Positions 1-6,030 of a stretch of 6,645 bases of DNA are shown piece by piece; within the stretch, counting starts at the first letter, position 1; each line of letters begins with the position of its first letter. Made by a program: the position numbers and the translations under genes. The notes under the pieces are model-generated. The model made no database searches. It had not been told where the DNA came from and was given only the letters and a program-made list of their open reading frames with translations. The stretch comes from Streptosporangiaceae bacterium (lineage in GTDB: Bacteria; Actinomycetota; Actinomycetes; Streptosporangiales; Streptosporangiaceae), in NCBI GenBank assembly GCA_030045295.1, contig JASIGD010000308.1:1-6645 (forward strand), written 5' to 3'.

Positions 1-1017
1 GAGATCACCGGCCGGTACTACACCGCGCAGATCCTCGATGAGTGGGGCGAGGTCATCGTCAACATTAACGAGCGCGCCGCTGCGGTCAAGCCCTCTGGGA
101 CGTTCGCTCTGGTCAAGCCCGGTTCCAGCCCGCCGTTGCCCGCCGGGGCGACCCGCATCGACCTGCACTCGGCGAAAGCCAAGATGCTCGCCCGGGTGGA
201 GCTCAAGGACGACCCGGACACTGCCGTGCGCCTGCAGAAACAGTTCTCGGTGACCCCGCTCGGCCAGGTCACGGTCAGCCCGCCGCCGGTGATCCCGCGT
301 TTTGACAACAAGGTGCTGCTTGGCGCGGAGATCTTCGATGATGTCCACGCGATCCTGGGTAGCGCCCTGGACGTGTCACCGGTCGCGGCCCGGATGCAGC
401 TTCAGGTGCGGGCCGTCGCCGCCCACGTCACATCCAGTCCGGCGGCCCAGGCCGCTGTCGACTCGCTGTTGCGGGAAACGGTGGTACCGCAGTTCCAGGC
501 TTACGCGTTCACGCAGAGCGCGCCCTACCGCAACCACTGGATCGGCGGCGGCCAGACCGGCAACTACGGGCCCGACTACCGGATCCGCGCCGTGGTCAAC
601 TACGCCGGGATCTGGGCCAACACCAACGACGAGGTCGTCTACTTCGTGGCCACCCGCGACGCGGATGAGCGGCCGCTCGATGGCGGCAGGCACTACGTCA
701 TCCACTTCCCGGCCGACGGCTTGCCGGACAGCGTGGTCGAGTCCTACTGGTCGGTCATCTTGGTCGGCGTTCCCGACTACCGCGTCGTGCCCAACGACCT
801 GGGCCGCTACAACTTCAATACCTACTCCGGGCTGGCCAGGGAGCCAGACGGCTCGCTCAAGATCGCTATCGGGCCATCACCGACTGATGGGGTAGCGGAG
901 TCCAACTGGCTGCCCTCGGTGGCAGGCGAGCCTTTCTCCCTGACCTTCCGCGCCTACGTCCCGAAGCCTGCCGTCAAGAACGGCGACTGGACGCCGCCAG
1001 CAGTGACGCCCATCTGA
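1..1017 (+). CDS. DUF1254/DUF1214 domain protein, 5'-truncated by window edge
   Basis: The reading frame is open from base 1 to a TGA at 1015-1017, giving 338 codons with no start inside the window. The first in-frame residues (EITGRYYTAQILDEWGEVIV) match the part of a DUF1254 domain that carries the YY..Q..D pattern. From about base 520 the DUF1214 domain follows, with PYRNHWIGGG, GNYGPDYRIRAVVNYAG, then YWSVILVG...VPNDLGRYNF, and a typical end in which a W-x-P segment, FRAYVPKP and GDW-x-PP occur in order. DUF1254/DUF1214 proteins have no agreed biochemical role, so no function is assigned. The actual start and any signal peptide lie upstream of the window. It is convergent with the sulfatase operon and 310 bases away from it, so co-regulation is not implied. 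An in-frame ATG does not occur before the domain; GTG or other internal starts are unlikely because the domain is already under way at base 1. Confidence 0.9.
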   Translation, partial: EITGRYYTAQILDEWGEVIVNINERAAAVKPSGTFALVKPGSSPPLPAGATRIDLHSAKAKMLARVELKDDPDTAVRLQKQFSVTPLGQVTVSPPPVIPRFDNKVLLGAEIFDDVHAILGSALDVSPVAARMQLQVRAVAAHVTSSPAAQAAVDSLLRETVVPQFQAYAFTQSAPYRNHWIGGGQTGNYGPDYRIRAVVNYAGIWANTNDEVVYFVATRDADERPLDGGRHYVIHFPADGLPDSVVESYWSVILVGVPDYRVVPNDLGRYNFNTYSGLAREPDGSLKIAIGPSPTDGVAESNWLPSVAGEPFSLTFRAYVPKPAVKNGDWTPPAVTPI

Positions 1018-1191
1018 ACAGGAGACCGCCGCGGGGCACATCACCAGAATCCATAGATAATCGGCACGCACGCGCACGCGGTCCTCAGCAGCGGTACATG
1101 GCAGCACCCCCGGGCACGGGCGCCAGCGTCCGGCAGGCGCTAATTGTCCCCGAGGACATGGGACCGGGGCCTCAGCTTCCAGTTTCCCGTG

Positions 1192-1293
1192 GCATGCCGG
1201 GTTATTGCTGCTGGCGGACCCGGCCGCGCGGGGCTTGGGGCAGTCCAGATCGCCCTGTTATCCAGACTGGTCTTGGCGTCCGCGCCCCCTTGA
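1192..1293 (+). pseudogene. Possible relic of a medium-chain dehydrogenase (NAD(P)-binding motif)
   Basis: In the plus-strand frame beginning GCA at 1192 the conceptual peptide contains VIAAGGPGRAGLGAVQIAL followed by SRLVLASAPP and a stop at 1291-1293. This resembles the Rossmann segment of medium-chain alcohol dehydrogenases and quinone oxidoreductases, where G-x-G-x-x-G is followed by AVQIAK and then a hydrophobic strand such as RVIA. The frame extends upstream to a TAA at 1141-1143 but shows no recognisable family sequence there. No start codon with a ribosome site is evident. If real it is a fragment of about 30 residues of a decayed gene. GC-rich DNA often produces Gly/Ala-rich chance matches, so I hold this weakly. 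Confidence 0.25.
1196..1224. terminator. Weak candidate stem-loop between convergent genes
   Basis: GCCGGGT at 1196-1202 pairs perfectly with ACCCGGC at 1218-1224, with a 15-base loop. There is no flanking T run on either strand. The placement between two convergent genes is suitable for a shared terminator, but a 7-bp GC-rich stem is common by chance in DNA of this composition. It also overlaps the possible dehydrogenase relic. Confidence 0.2.
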
Positions 1294-1327
1294 CTTGTCC
1301 GGGGAACCCGCGCCTGGTGATCTGGTG

Positions 1328-2005
1328 TCAGCTAGCCAGGCCGCTGATGCCGTCGCCGATGAGCTTGGCCGCGATGATCAGGCACAGTACGGTCATGATT
1401 ACCGCGTTGTGCGCGCTCATCCAGTCCTTCAGCTCGCCGAGCAGCTTCTGCGACCGTTTTCCCATTGCAAAGTAGATGACCACCGGGATCCCCACACCGA
1501 GGGTGCCGATAAGCGCGAACACCAGGTAGGCGATGGCCTGCTGGGCGCCGCTGATCCCGGTCCCGGCGATGGCGGCGGCGCCGCCCACGGCCAGCAGCAG
1601 GTTCTTGGGGTTGGCGCCGGACAAGACGGCGGCCAGCCCCACCGCCGCGACCGGCGTGGTGTTGTCGATCGTAGCCATCCACTTGGGCATCTGCGGTTCC
1701 TCATCTCCGCGGGGCCGGGACCGGAACTCGCGGACCGCGACCAGCAGCAGCAGCACGCCGAGGGCGATCTTGACCCAGCTCACCCACGTGGCCGGGGAGC
1801 CGGATTTGCTGGCGCTGCCTGCGCCGGCCACGGCCAGTACGATGCCGCCGACGACGCCCAGGCCGATCAGCCAGCCCAGCACGAACGCCGGGCCGTTGAG
1901 CTTGGCCCGGCGGCTGGTGAGCATCAGCACGACCGCGATGATCGGCACCGGGCTCAGCGCGATCCCGACCGCCAGCGGCAGCGACCCTCCGATGGCCTGT
2001 CCCAT
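1328..2005 (-). CDS. GAP/Sap (sulfolipid-1-addressing) family membrane protein
   Basis: This is a 225-residue integral membrane protein whose N-terminus (MGQAIGGSLPLAVGIALSPV) is characteristic of actinobacterial GAP-family proteins, related to mycobacterial Sap and distantly to LysE-type exporters. Predicted membrane segments lie at about residues 6-29, 38-61, 74-92, 118-149, 155-181 and 199-217. The SPVP pair in the first helix and GANPKNLLLA in the fourth are matching proline-containing motifs in the two halves, as in LysE-type folds. The loop at about 93-110 is charged. Mycobacterial Sap is linked to surface delivery of the sulfated glycolipid SL-1; the substrate here is unknown. It is last in the operon and its start overlaps the stop of the SulP gene. 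I prefer ATG at 2005-2003 because the GAGGAGGAG at 2016-2008 is then at usable spacing; a GTG at 2008-2006 would add one residue but sits inside that site. Confidence 0.88.
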   Translation of the reverse strand: MGQAIGGSLPLAVGIALSPVPIIAVVLMLTSRRAKLNGPAFVLGWLIGLGVVGGIVLAVAGAGSASKSGSPATWVSWVKIALGVLLLLVAVREFRSRPRGDEEPQMPKWMATIDNTTPVAAVGLAAVLSGANPKNLLLAVGGAAAIAGTGISGAQQAIAYLVFALIGTLGVGIPVVIYFAMGKRSQKLLGELKDWMSAHNAVIMTVLCLIIAAKLIGDGISGLAS

Positions 2006-3750
2006 CACTCCTCCTCAGCTGGTCCGGCGGCTGGCCTGGTACGGGCCATGGTGACGGCTTCAGCGACGGTGCGGTGGCATTCCGGGGTGCCGTCCGCGCC
2101 GCTGACCGCGGTGAGCATGTCGCGGACCTGGCCGATCGCCCCGGCCAGCACCAGCGGTGTCCCGCGCTTGGCCAGGTCCGCAGCGAGCTGGTTCAGCATC
2201 CGGGCGGCGGTCACATCGATAGATGGCATCGTCTCGCAGTCCAGCACGATGGCCCGGGTGCCGTCCGCGGCTGCGGCGCTGGTGATCGCGTCGTGTACGT
2301 GATCAGCGTTGCCGAAGAACAGGCCCGATTCGACGCGCAGGACGGTGATCCCGGGTACGGTCTGGTCTTCGGGGTGGACGGCGGTGTCGGCCCACTGGCC
2401 GCCGCTGCCGGGGATCTGGCCCAGCACCGCGACGTGCGGCCGGGATACCCGGTAGATCAGCAGCAGCACCGAGTCCAGCACGCCGATGATCAGGCCGGGA
2501 AGCGTGTCGAAGATCAGCACCCCGAGCATCGCGGCGACCGCGGCGATGAAGTCGGCGCGGGCGGCCGGGCCGTAGATCTGGCCCAGCCGGGAGGAGTAGG
2601 CCCGCCACAGCGCCGCGAGTGCCTTGTAGTCGACCAGTTCGATCAGCGCGGCGATCACCACCGCGGCCAGGGTGGCCTCGGGCAGGTCCTCGAACAGCCC
2701 GGTCAAGAACAGCAGCGTGATCACGGTCAGCACGGCTACCACCAGCCCGGAGGCCTGCGTCCTGGCCCCGGCCGAGCCGTTGACCGCGGTCTTGGACAGC
2801 GACCCGTTCACGACCATGCCGCTCGACAGCCCGGCCGCCAGGTTGGCGGCGCCCAGCCCGATCAGCTCCCGGTTCGCAGAGATCTGGTAGCCGTCCCGGG
2901 CCGCGTAGGTCTTGGCCGCGCCCAGGCCCTCGGCGAACCCGACCAGCATCACCCCGACCGCCGGTCCGGCCAGCTTGAGGTAGTCCGCGGACGGCACGTG
3001 CGGCAGGCCGAACGCGGGCAGCCCCCCGCTGATGTGCCCGACGATGTCCACCCCGTGCTTGTCCAAACTAAAGATGTGCACCGCGAGGATGCCAGCCAGC
3101 ACCGCCACGAGGGGCGCGGGCACTGCCGGTGCGACTCGGCGCAGCACCAGCACGATGGCCAGCGACGCCAGGCCGACTACGACCGTGAGCCCCTGGGCCT
3201 GGCCCAGGTGGGTGATCAGGTGCCACAGCTGGTCGAAGAAGTCCCCCTCGCCTTTGCTCACGCCGAGCAGTTTGGGGACCTGGCCGATGATGATGGTCAG
3301 GGCCAGGCCGACGATGAACCCCTTGAGCACCGGCTCGGAGATGAAGTTCGCGACGAACCCCAGCCGGGCCAGCCCCGCGGCCAGTGCCAGCACGCCGGTG
3401 GTGATCGCCAGCGTTACCGTCAGCGGCGCGAACACGCCGGACTTCCCCGCCGCGACCTGACCGACCGCCGCCGCCGACAACGCCGCCGTGGCCGCCATCG
3501 GCCCGGTCACCAGGTGCTTGGAGCTGCCGAACGCTGCATAGAAGATCAGCGCCCCGGGCGCCGCGTACAAGCCCACCACCGGGGACACCCCCGCGATGGA
3601 GGCGTAGGCCAGTGCTTCGGGTACCAGCACCGCCCACACCGTCAGCCCGGCGATCGCATCACCGCGCAGCCACCCGGCCTGGTAGCCGCGCAGCGAGGTG
3701 AAGACCGGCAGACGCGCCCGGCCGGCCGCGCGGTTGCCGGTGTTACTCAC
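2005..3750 (-). CDS. SulP-family anion transporter with C-terminal STAS domain
   Basis: This 581-residue protein has the full SulP (SLC26-type) layout. A multi-helix membrane domain covers about residues 30-435 and a cytoplasmic STAS domain about 467-570. The family signature appears at 44-63 (PEALAYASIAGVSPVVGLYA), GPMAATAAL at 83-91, and NGSLSKTAVNGSAGARTQ at 315-332. The linker LFFGNADHVHDAI (478-490) leads into STAS, where DCETMPSIDVTAA (504-516) holds the conserved loop; Ser510 corresponds to the residue phosphorylated in anti-sigma-antagonist relatives. The first signature has Glu45 where many SulP proteins have Gln. SulP proteins carry sulfate, bicarbonate or other anions; sulfate is favoured here only because an alkylsulfatase is encoded directly upstream. 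The GTG start at 3750 shares GTGA with the upstream stop and has no Shine-Dalgarno-like sequence before it, so translation probably depends on ribosomes finishing the sulfatase gene. Confidence 0.93.
   Translation of the reverse strand: MSNTGNRAAGRARLPVFTSLRGYQAGWLRGDAIAGLTVWAVLVPEALAYASIAGVSPVVGLYAAPGALIFYAAFGSSKHLVTGPMAATAALSAAAVGQVAAGKSGVFAPLTVTLAITTGVLALAAGLARLGFVANFISEPVLKGFIVGLALTIIIGQVPKLLGVSKGEGDFFDQLWHLITHLGQAQGLTVVVGLASLAIVLVLRRVAPAVPAPLVAVLAGILAVHIFSLDKHGVDIVGHISGGLPAFGLPHVPSADYLKLAGPAVGVMLVGFAEGLGAAKTYAARDGYQISANRELIGLGAANLAAGLSSGMVVNGSLSKTAVNGSAGARTQASGLVVAVLTVITLLFLTGLFEDLPEATLAAVVIAALIELVDYKALAALWRAYSSRLGQIYGPAARADFIAAVAAMLGVLIFDTLPGLIIGVLDSVLLLIYRVSRPHVAVLGQIPGSGGQWADTAVHPEDQTVPGITVLRVESGLFFGNADHVHDAITSAAAADGTRAIVLDCETMPSIDVTAARMLNQLAADLAKRGTPLVLAGAIGQVRDMLTAVSGADGTPECHRTVAEAVTMARTRPAAGPAEEE
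2008..2016 (-). promoter_or_regulatory. Ribosome binding site built from the last three Glu codons of the SulP gene
   Basis: The SulP gene ends GAG GAG GAG TGA on the minus strand, and the downstream ATG overlaps the stop as TGATG. The three Glu codons contain AGGAGG, which lies 4 bases before that ATG; an earlier GAGG gives a 7-base spacing. The end of one protein therefore doubles as the ribosome site for the next, which supports translational coupling and the ATG start at 2005. Confidence 0.75.
3747..3750 (-). promoter_or_regulatory. GTGA stop/start overlap coupling sulfatase and SulP genes
   Basis: On the minus strand the sulfatase stop TGA (3749-3747) and the SulP start GTG (3750-3748) share bases. 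The sequence just upstream, ending ATCGTCATCCC, has no purine-rich ribosome site. Reinitiation by terminating ribosomes is the likely mode of translation for the transporter. Confidence 0.8.
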
Positions 3751-5651
3751 GGGATGACGATGTTGAAGTCGGTGTCGAAGTCATCGAGCAGCCCGGCAAA
3801 GGTCTCAAGGGCCGACTCATCGCCGTCAAGGATGATCGTGCCGTCTTTCGCGAGCTGGGCCGCTGCGGCCGGTTTGAGGATGGCCGCGGCCAGGGCGGCT
3901 TTCGGTCCGGCGACGGTCAGCTGGGTGCCGGGGTGTGCGCCGGGCCGCGCGTTGAGGACGCCGCGCTTGATCCACATGGTCCAGGTCTGGTCGTGGTCGG
4001 TGAAGGTGTAGTCGATACGCAGGTCGGCGTCGGCGGCGCGCGGGCCGTTGAGGTGCACGGCGGCGAAGTCGAACATGATGTCGATCGGCATGCCGAGGAT
4101 GGTGTCGCGGCTGGCGCTGGTGAACCCGAGCGGGATGACGCCCTCGCGCAGTTCCCGGGCCGCGCAAAGGAAGATGTACCGCCATTGCGGGCCTTCGACC
4201 TGGTAGCCGAGCTGTTCGTAGGCGTCGGCTTGCAGGCCGCGGGCCTCGGTGTTGTCCGGGTCGGCGAAGACCAGCTGGTGCAAGATCTCGGCCGCCCACC
4301 GGTAGTCCCCGGCGTCGAATGCGCGCCTGCCCTCGGCCAGGATCTTGTCCGCGCCGGCGAACGCGACCAGCCTCTTGGCCGACTCGGCGGGCGGGTGCGG
4401 GTACAGGGACACCGGGTCGCCGTCCCACATGCCCAGTTCCTTGGTGAACACCGCCCGTACGTCGTGGTGCAGGGTGCCGTGGTAGCCGCGGTTGTACCAC
4501 TTGCGGCCCAACTGCTCGGGCAGCTCGATCTCCTCGGCCGCCTCCAGGGGCGTGTATCCCTGGTTGGCCAGCCGCAGCGCCTGGTCGTGAATGTACTTGT
4601 AGGTGTCGCGCTGCGACTCCAGCAACTCCACCACGCTCTGGTTGCCCCAGGTCGGCCAGGTGTGGGTGCTGAAATGCACCTCGGCCTGGTCGCCCCAGCG
4701 CTGCAGCGTCTCGTCCAGGTAGCGGGCGAAGTTGCGGGCATCGCGGGTGCGGGCGCCGCGCAGCGTCTGGATGTTGTGCAGTGTGTGGTTAGCGTTCTCC
4801 GCGCAGGTCAGCGTCCTGAACTGCGGGATCCAGATATGCATCTCCTCTGGCGCCTCGGTATCCGGGGCGTACAAGAACTCGAACTCGATCCCGGCCAGCT
4901 CCCGCCTGGCGCCGGTCTGCATGATCGAGTCGGTCGGCGAGATGTAGGAGATGGTCGGGACGTAGGAGGACGCGACCCCGATGCCGCAGGTCACGAAACC
5001 GCCCGGGCCGGACGGCAGCAGCGACCCGAACGCGTACCCGGCCCGGCGCGACATCGCGTTCCCCGCGACCACGTTCTCCCCGATCGCGTACTTATCGAAC
5101 GAGGCGATCGTGCCCGGCCCGATCACCGGCACCTTCCCCGACGCGACATCATCCGGGTCGACCACGCCCTTGACCCCGCCGTAGTGATCGATATGCGTAT
5201 GGGTGTAGATCACCGCGGCCACCGGCTTCTCCGACACATGCTCGCGGAACATCTGCAGGCCCAGCCGGGAGGCTTCCACCGATTCGCCGCAGTCGATGAT
5301 CACCAGCCCGGTCTCGCCCTCCACGATGGTCAGGTTCGAGATGTCGGCGTTGCGGGCCTGGTACACCCCGCCGGTCACCTTGAACAACCCGGCCTTCTTG
5401 ATCACCTGCGACTGCCGCCACAGGCTCGGGTTCACCGAGTCCGGCCGCACCACCCCGTCACCGATCCAGTCGAAACTGGGCAGGTCCACGGTCGGCTTGC
5501 CGTCCGGGTTACGCGGCGAATCCGGGTACCGCGCGATCAAGCCCCGCTCGGCATCCGCGAAATCCTGCCGATCCGCCAGGTCATACAGCGACTCCGCGTC
5601 CCGGTTCGCAGTCACTGTGACCGAAGTGGGCTCCTTCGGCGTGTACGACAT
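3747..5651 (-). CDS. Alkylsulfatase (SdsA1/BDS1-like, metallo-beta-lactamase fold)
   Basis: This 634-residue enzyme should hydrolyse alkyl sulfate esters to alcohol and sulfate. The N-terminal metallo-beta-lactamase domain (about 85-335) has THTHIDHYGG at 150-159, supplying His151, His153, Asp155 and His156. TEAP (Glu266), CAENANH (Glu285) and STHTWPTWGN (His330) supply the other ligands. The 266/285/330 spacings equal those of Glu280, Glu299 and His344 in Pseudomonas SdsA1, as I recall that structure, so the two-zinc site looks complete. A helical dimerisation domain (about 375-515) and an SCP2-like C-terminal domain (about 517-634) complete the usual length. There is no signal peptide: the N-terminus is MSYTPKEPTSV. 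I chose ATG 5651 over the in-frame ATG at 5672 because the GGGAGAAGAGG before 5651 is matched by the same leader before the truncated paralogue at 6030, which has no Met at the upper position. It is first gene of the operon with SulP and GAP/Sap. Confidence 0.95.
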   Translation of the reverse strand: MSYTPKEPTSVTVTANRDAESLYDLADRQDFADAERGLIARYPDSPRNPDGKPTVDLPSFDWIGDGVVRPDSVNPSLWRQSQVIKKAGLFKVTGGVYQARNADISNLTIVEGETGLVIIDCGESVEASRLGLQMFREHVSEKPVAAVIYTHTHIDHYGGVKGVVDPDDVASGKVPVIGPGTIASFDKYAIGENVVAGNAMSRRAGYAFGSLLPSGPGGFVTCGIGVASSYVPTISYISPTDSIMQTGARRELAGIEFEFLYAPDTEAPEEMHIWIPQFRTLTCAENANHTLHNIQTLRGARTRDARNFARYLDETLQRWGDQAEVHFSTHTWPTWGNQSVVELLESQRDTYKYIHDQALRLANQGYTPLEAAEEIELPEQLGRKWYNRGYHGTLHHDVRAVFTKELGMWDGDPVSLYPHPPAESAKRLVAFAGADKILAEGRRAFDAGDYRWAAEILHQLVFADPDNTEARGLQADAYEQLGYQVEGPQWRYIFLCAARELREGVIPLGFTSASRDTILGMPIDIMFDFAAVHLNGPRAADADLRIDYTFTDHDQTWTMWIKRGVLNARPGAHPGTQLTVAGPKAALAAAILKPAAAAQLAKDGTIILDGDESALETFAGLLDDFDTDFNIVIP

Positions 5652-5666
5652 GCCGCCTCTTCTCCC
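5652..5666 (-). promoter_or_regulatory. Ribosome binding region of the alkylsulfatase gene
   Basis: The minus-strand bases before ATG 5651 read GGGAGAAGAGGCGGC. AGAGG lies 4 bases and GGGAG 10 bases before the start. The same block, GACGGGAGAGAGGTAGAT, precedes the ATG of the truncated paralogue at 6030. Conservation between the two copies identifies this start in preference to the upstream in-frame ATG at 5672-5670. Confidence 0.6.
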
Positions 5667-5700
5667 GTCCATTCGCGGTTCGCAACTGGGGACGTTCCCG

Positions 5701-5832
5701 TCACATCACACACTTCCCCAGCCGCTTACCAGCTGACAAGAACACGAACCCGCAACACGCCGCCACTCCGGGGATCATGGGGATAACCAGGGCCGCCACG
5801 CCCAGCGACTGCTGAGCCGCTGTGCCGACCAC
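5701..5832 (-). CDS. Possible 43-residue single-span membrane peptide
   Basis: A minus-strand frame opens with GTG at 5832-5830, directly after an in-frame TAG and GCG, and ends with TGA at 5703-5701. The peptide has a hydrophobic stretch (SLGVAALVIPMIPGVAACCG, then FVFLSAG) followed by a basic tail KRLGKCVM, so one or two membrane passes with a cytoplasmic basic end would be expected. About 34 of 43 third positions are G or C, above the level of the surrounding intergenic DNA, which argues for coding. It ends 49 bases before the alkylsulfatase start and runs in the same direction. Against it: the only ribosome-site candidate is a weak TTAGG, the start is GTG, and I recognise no family. It may be a small gene, a leader peptide, or the C-terminal scrap of a lost membrane protein gene. 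Confidence 0.35.
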   Translation of the reverse strand: MVGTAAQQSLGVAALVIPMIPGVAACCGFVFLSAGKRLGKCVM

Positions 5833-5838
5833 CGCCTA

Positions 5839-5866
5839 ACTGGCATGCTGCCGTTGGCGGGCCAGT
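5839..5866 (-). terminator. Hairpin directly after the truncated alkylsulfatase stop
   Basis: On the minus strand ACTGGC (5866-5861) pairs with GCCAGT (5844-5839). An inner GCC-AAC-GGC mini-stem (5858-5850) lies within the loop. The outer stem overlaps the TGA of the alkylsulfatase stub (5868-5866), where terminators and attenuators often sit. There is no T run after it, so termination is uncertain. Confidence 0.35.
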
Positions 5867-6030
5867 CAAAGGAGGTGCACGGAATGCAGCAGCTTGCGGT
5901 CCGGGAACCCCGCGATCAGGCCCCGGTCCGCGTCAGCGAAATCCTCCCGGTCCGCTATCTCATACCGCGTCGCCGCCTCACGGTTCGCAGCCACCGACGC
6001 GGGCGTGGCGTCCTTCGGCGCAGCGGTCAT
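5866..6030 (-). pseudogene. N-terminal stub of a second alkylsulfatase gene
   Basis: ATG at 6030-6028 begins a 54-codon frame whose first 44 residues align without gaps to the intact enzyme encoded at 3747-5651. By my count 25 of 44 residues are identical, including ANR, ADR, DFADA and RGLIA. The DNA of the central 91 bases is about 80% identical by eye. After FPD the similarity stops and a ten-residue tail RKLLHSVHLL runs to TGA at 5868-5866. The stub lacks the whole metal site and cannot be an enzyme. Its ribosome site is preserved (GGGAGAGAGG before the ATG), so it may still be translated. It lies 214 bases upstream of the intact gene in the same orientation, consistent with a tandem duplication, or replacement of one copy, that deleted most of the second gene. 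The frame is open further upstream to 6252, but that part shows no family similarity and I exclude it. Confidence 0.8.

Larger units (their letters stand above)
1018..1327. other. Convergent intergenic region, no clear gene
   Basis: These 310 bases separate two convergent genes. I see no intact coding region. They hold a 17-base alternating purine-pyrimidine tract (1064-1080), a 5-bp hairpin at 1145-1158 (TGTCC, loop CCGA, GGACA), and a 7-bp inverted repeat GCCGGGT/ACCCGGC at 1196-1202 and 1218-1224 with a 15-base loop. None is followed by a T run. Actinobacterial terminators often lack one, so the last repeat could end transcription from either side, but this is weak. A plus-strand frame at 1192-1290 resembles a dehydrogenase nucleotide-binding motif; it is described separately. 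Confidence 0.6.

Noticed and set aside
136..1017. ATG-like internal start for the first gene near 136
   Set aside because: The codon at 136 is TTG and the DUF1254 sequence is already open and family-like from base 1, so the gene is cut by the window edge and does not start here.
1205..2302. Plus-strand open frame spanning the intergenic region and opposite the GAP/Sap gene
   Set aside because: It is the complement of a well-supported membrane protein gene and of the SulP STAS region; no domain and no ribosome site.
2074..4011. Long plus-strand open frame opposite the SulP gene and the end of the sulfatase gene
   Set aside because: It is antisense to two proteins with clear family motifs. 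Its translation is a repetitive Gln/Arg/Gly/His/Asp-rich composition typical of a shadow frame in GC-rich DNA, with no domain.
5652..5672. Start of the alkylsulfatase gene at ATG 5672, adding MDGRRGG
   Set aside because: The added codons are the purine-rich ribosome region conserved before the paralogous stub, where the same position is not a start codon.
3933..5786. Long plus-strand open frame opposite the alkylsulfatase gene
   Set aside because: Antisense shadow. The sulfatase strand has a complete metal site and standard domain order, while this frame shows only Val/Gly/Arg/His-rich low-information sequence.
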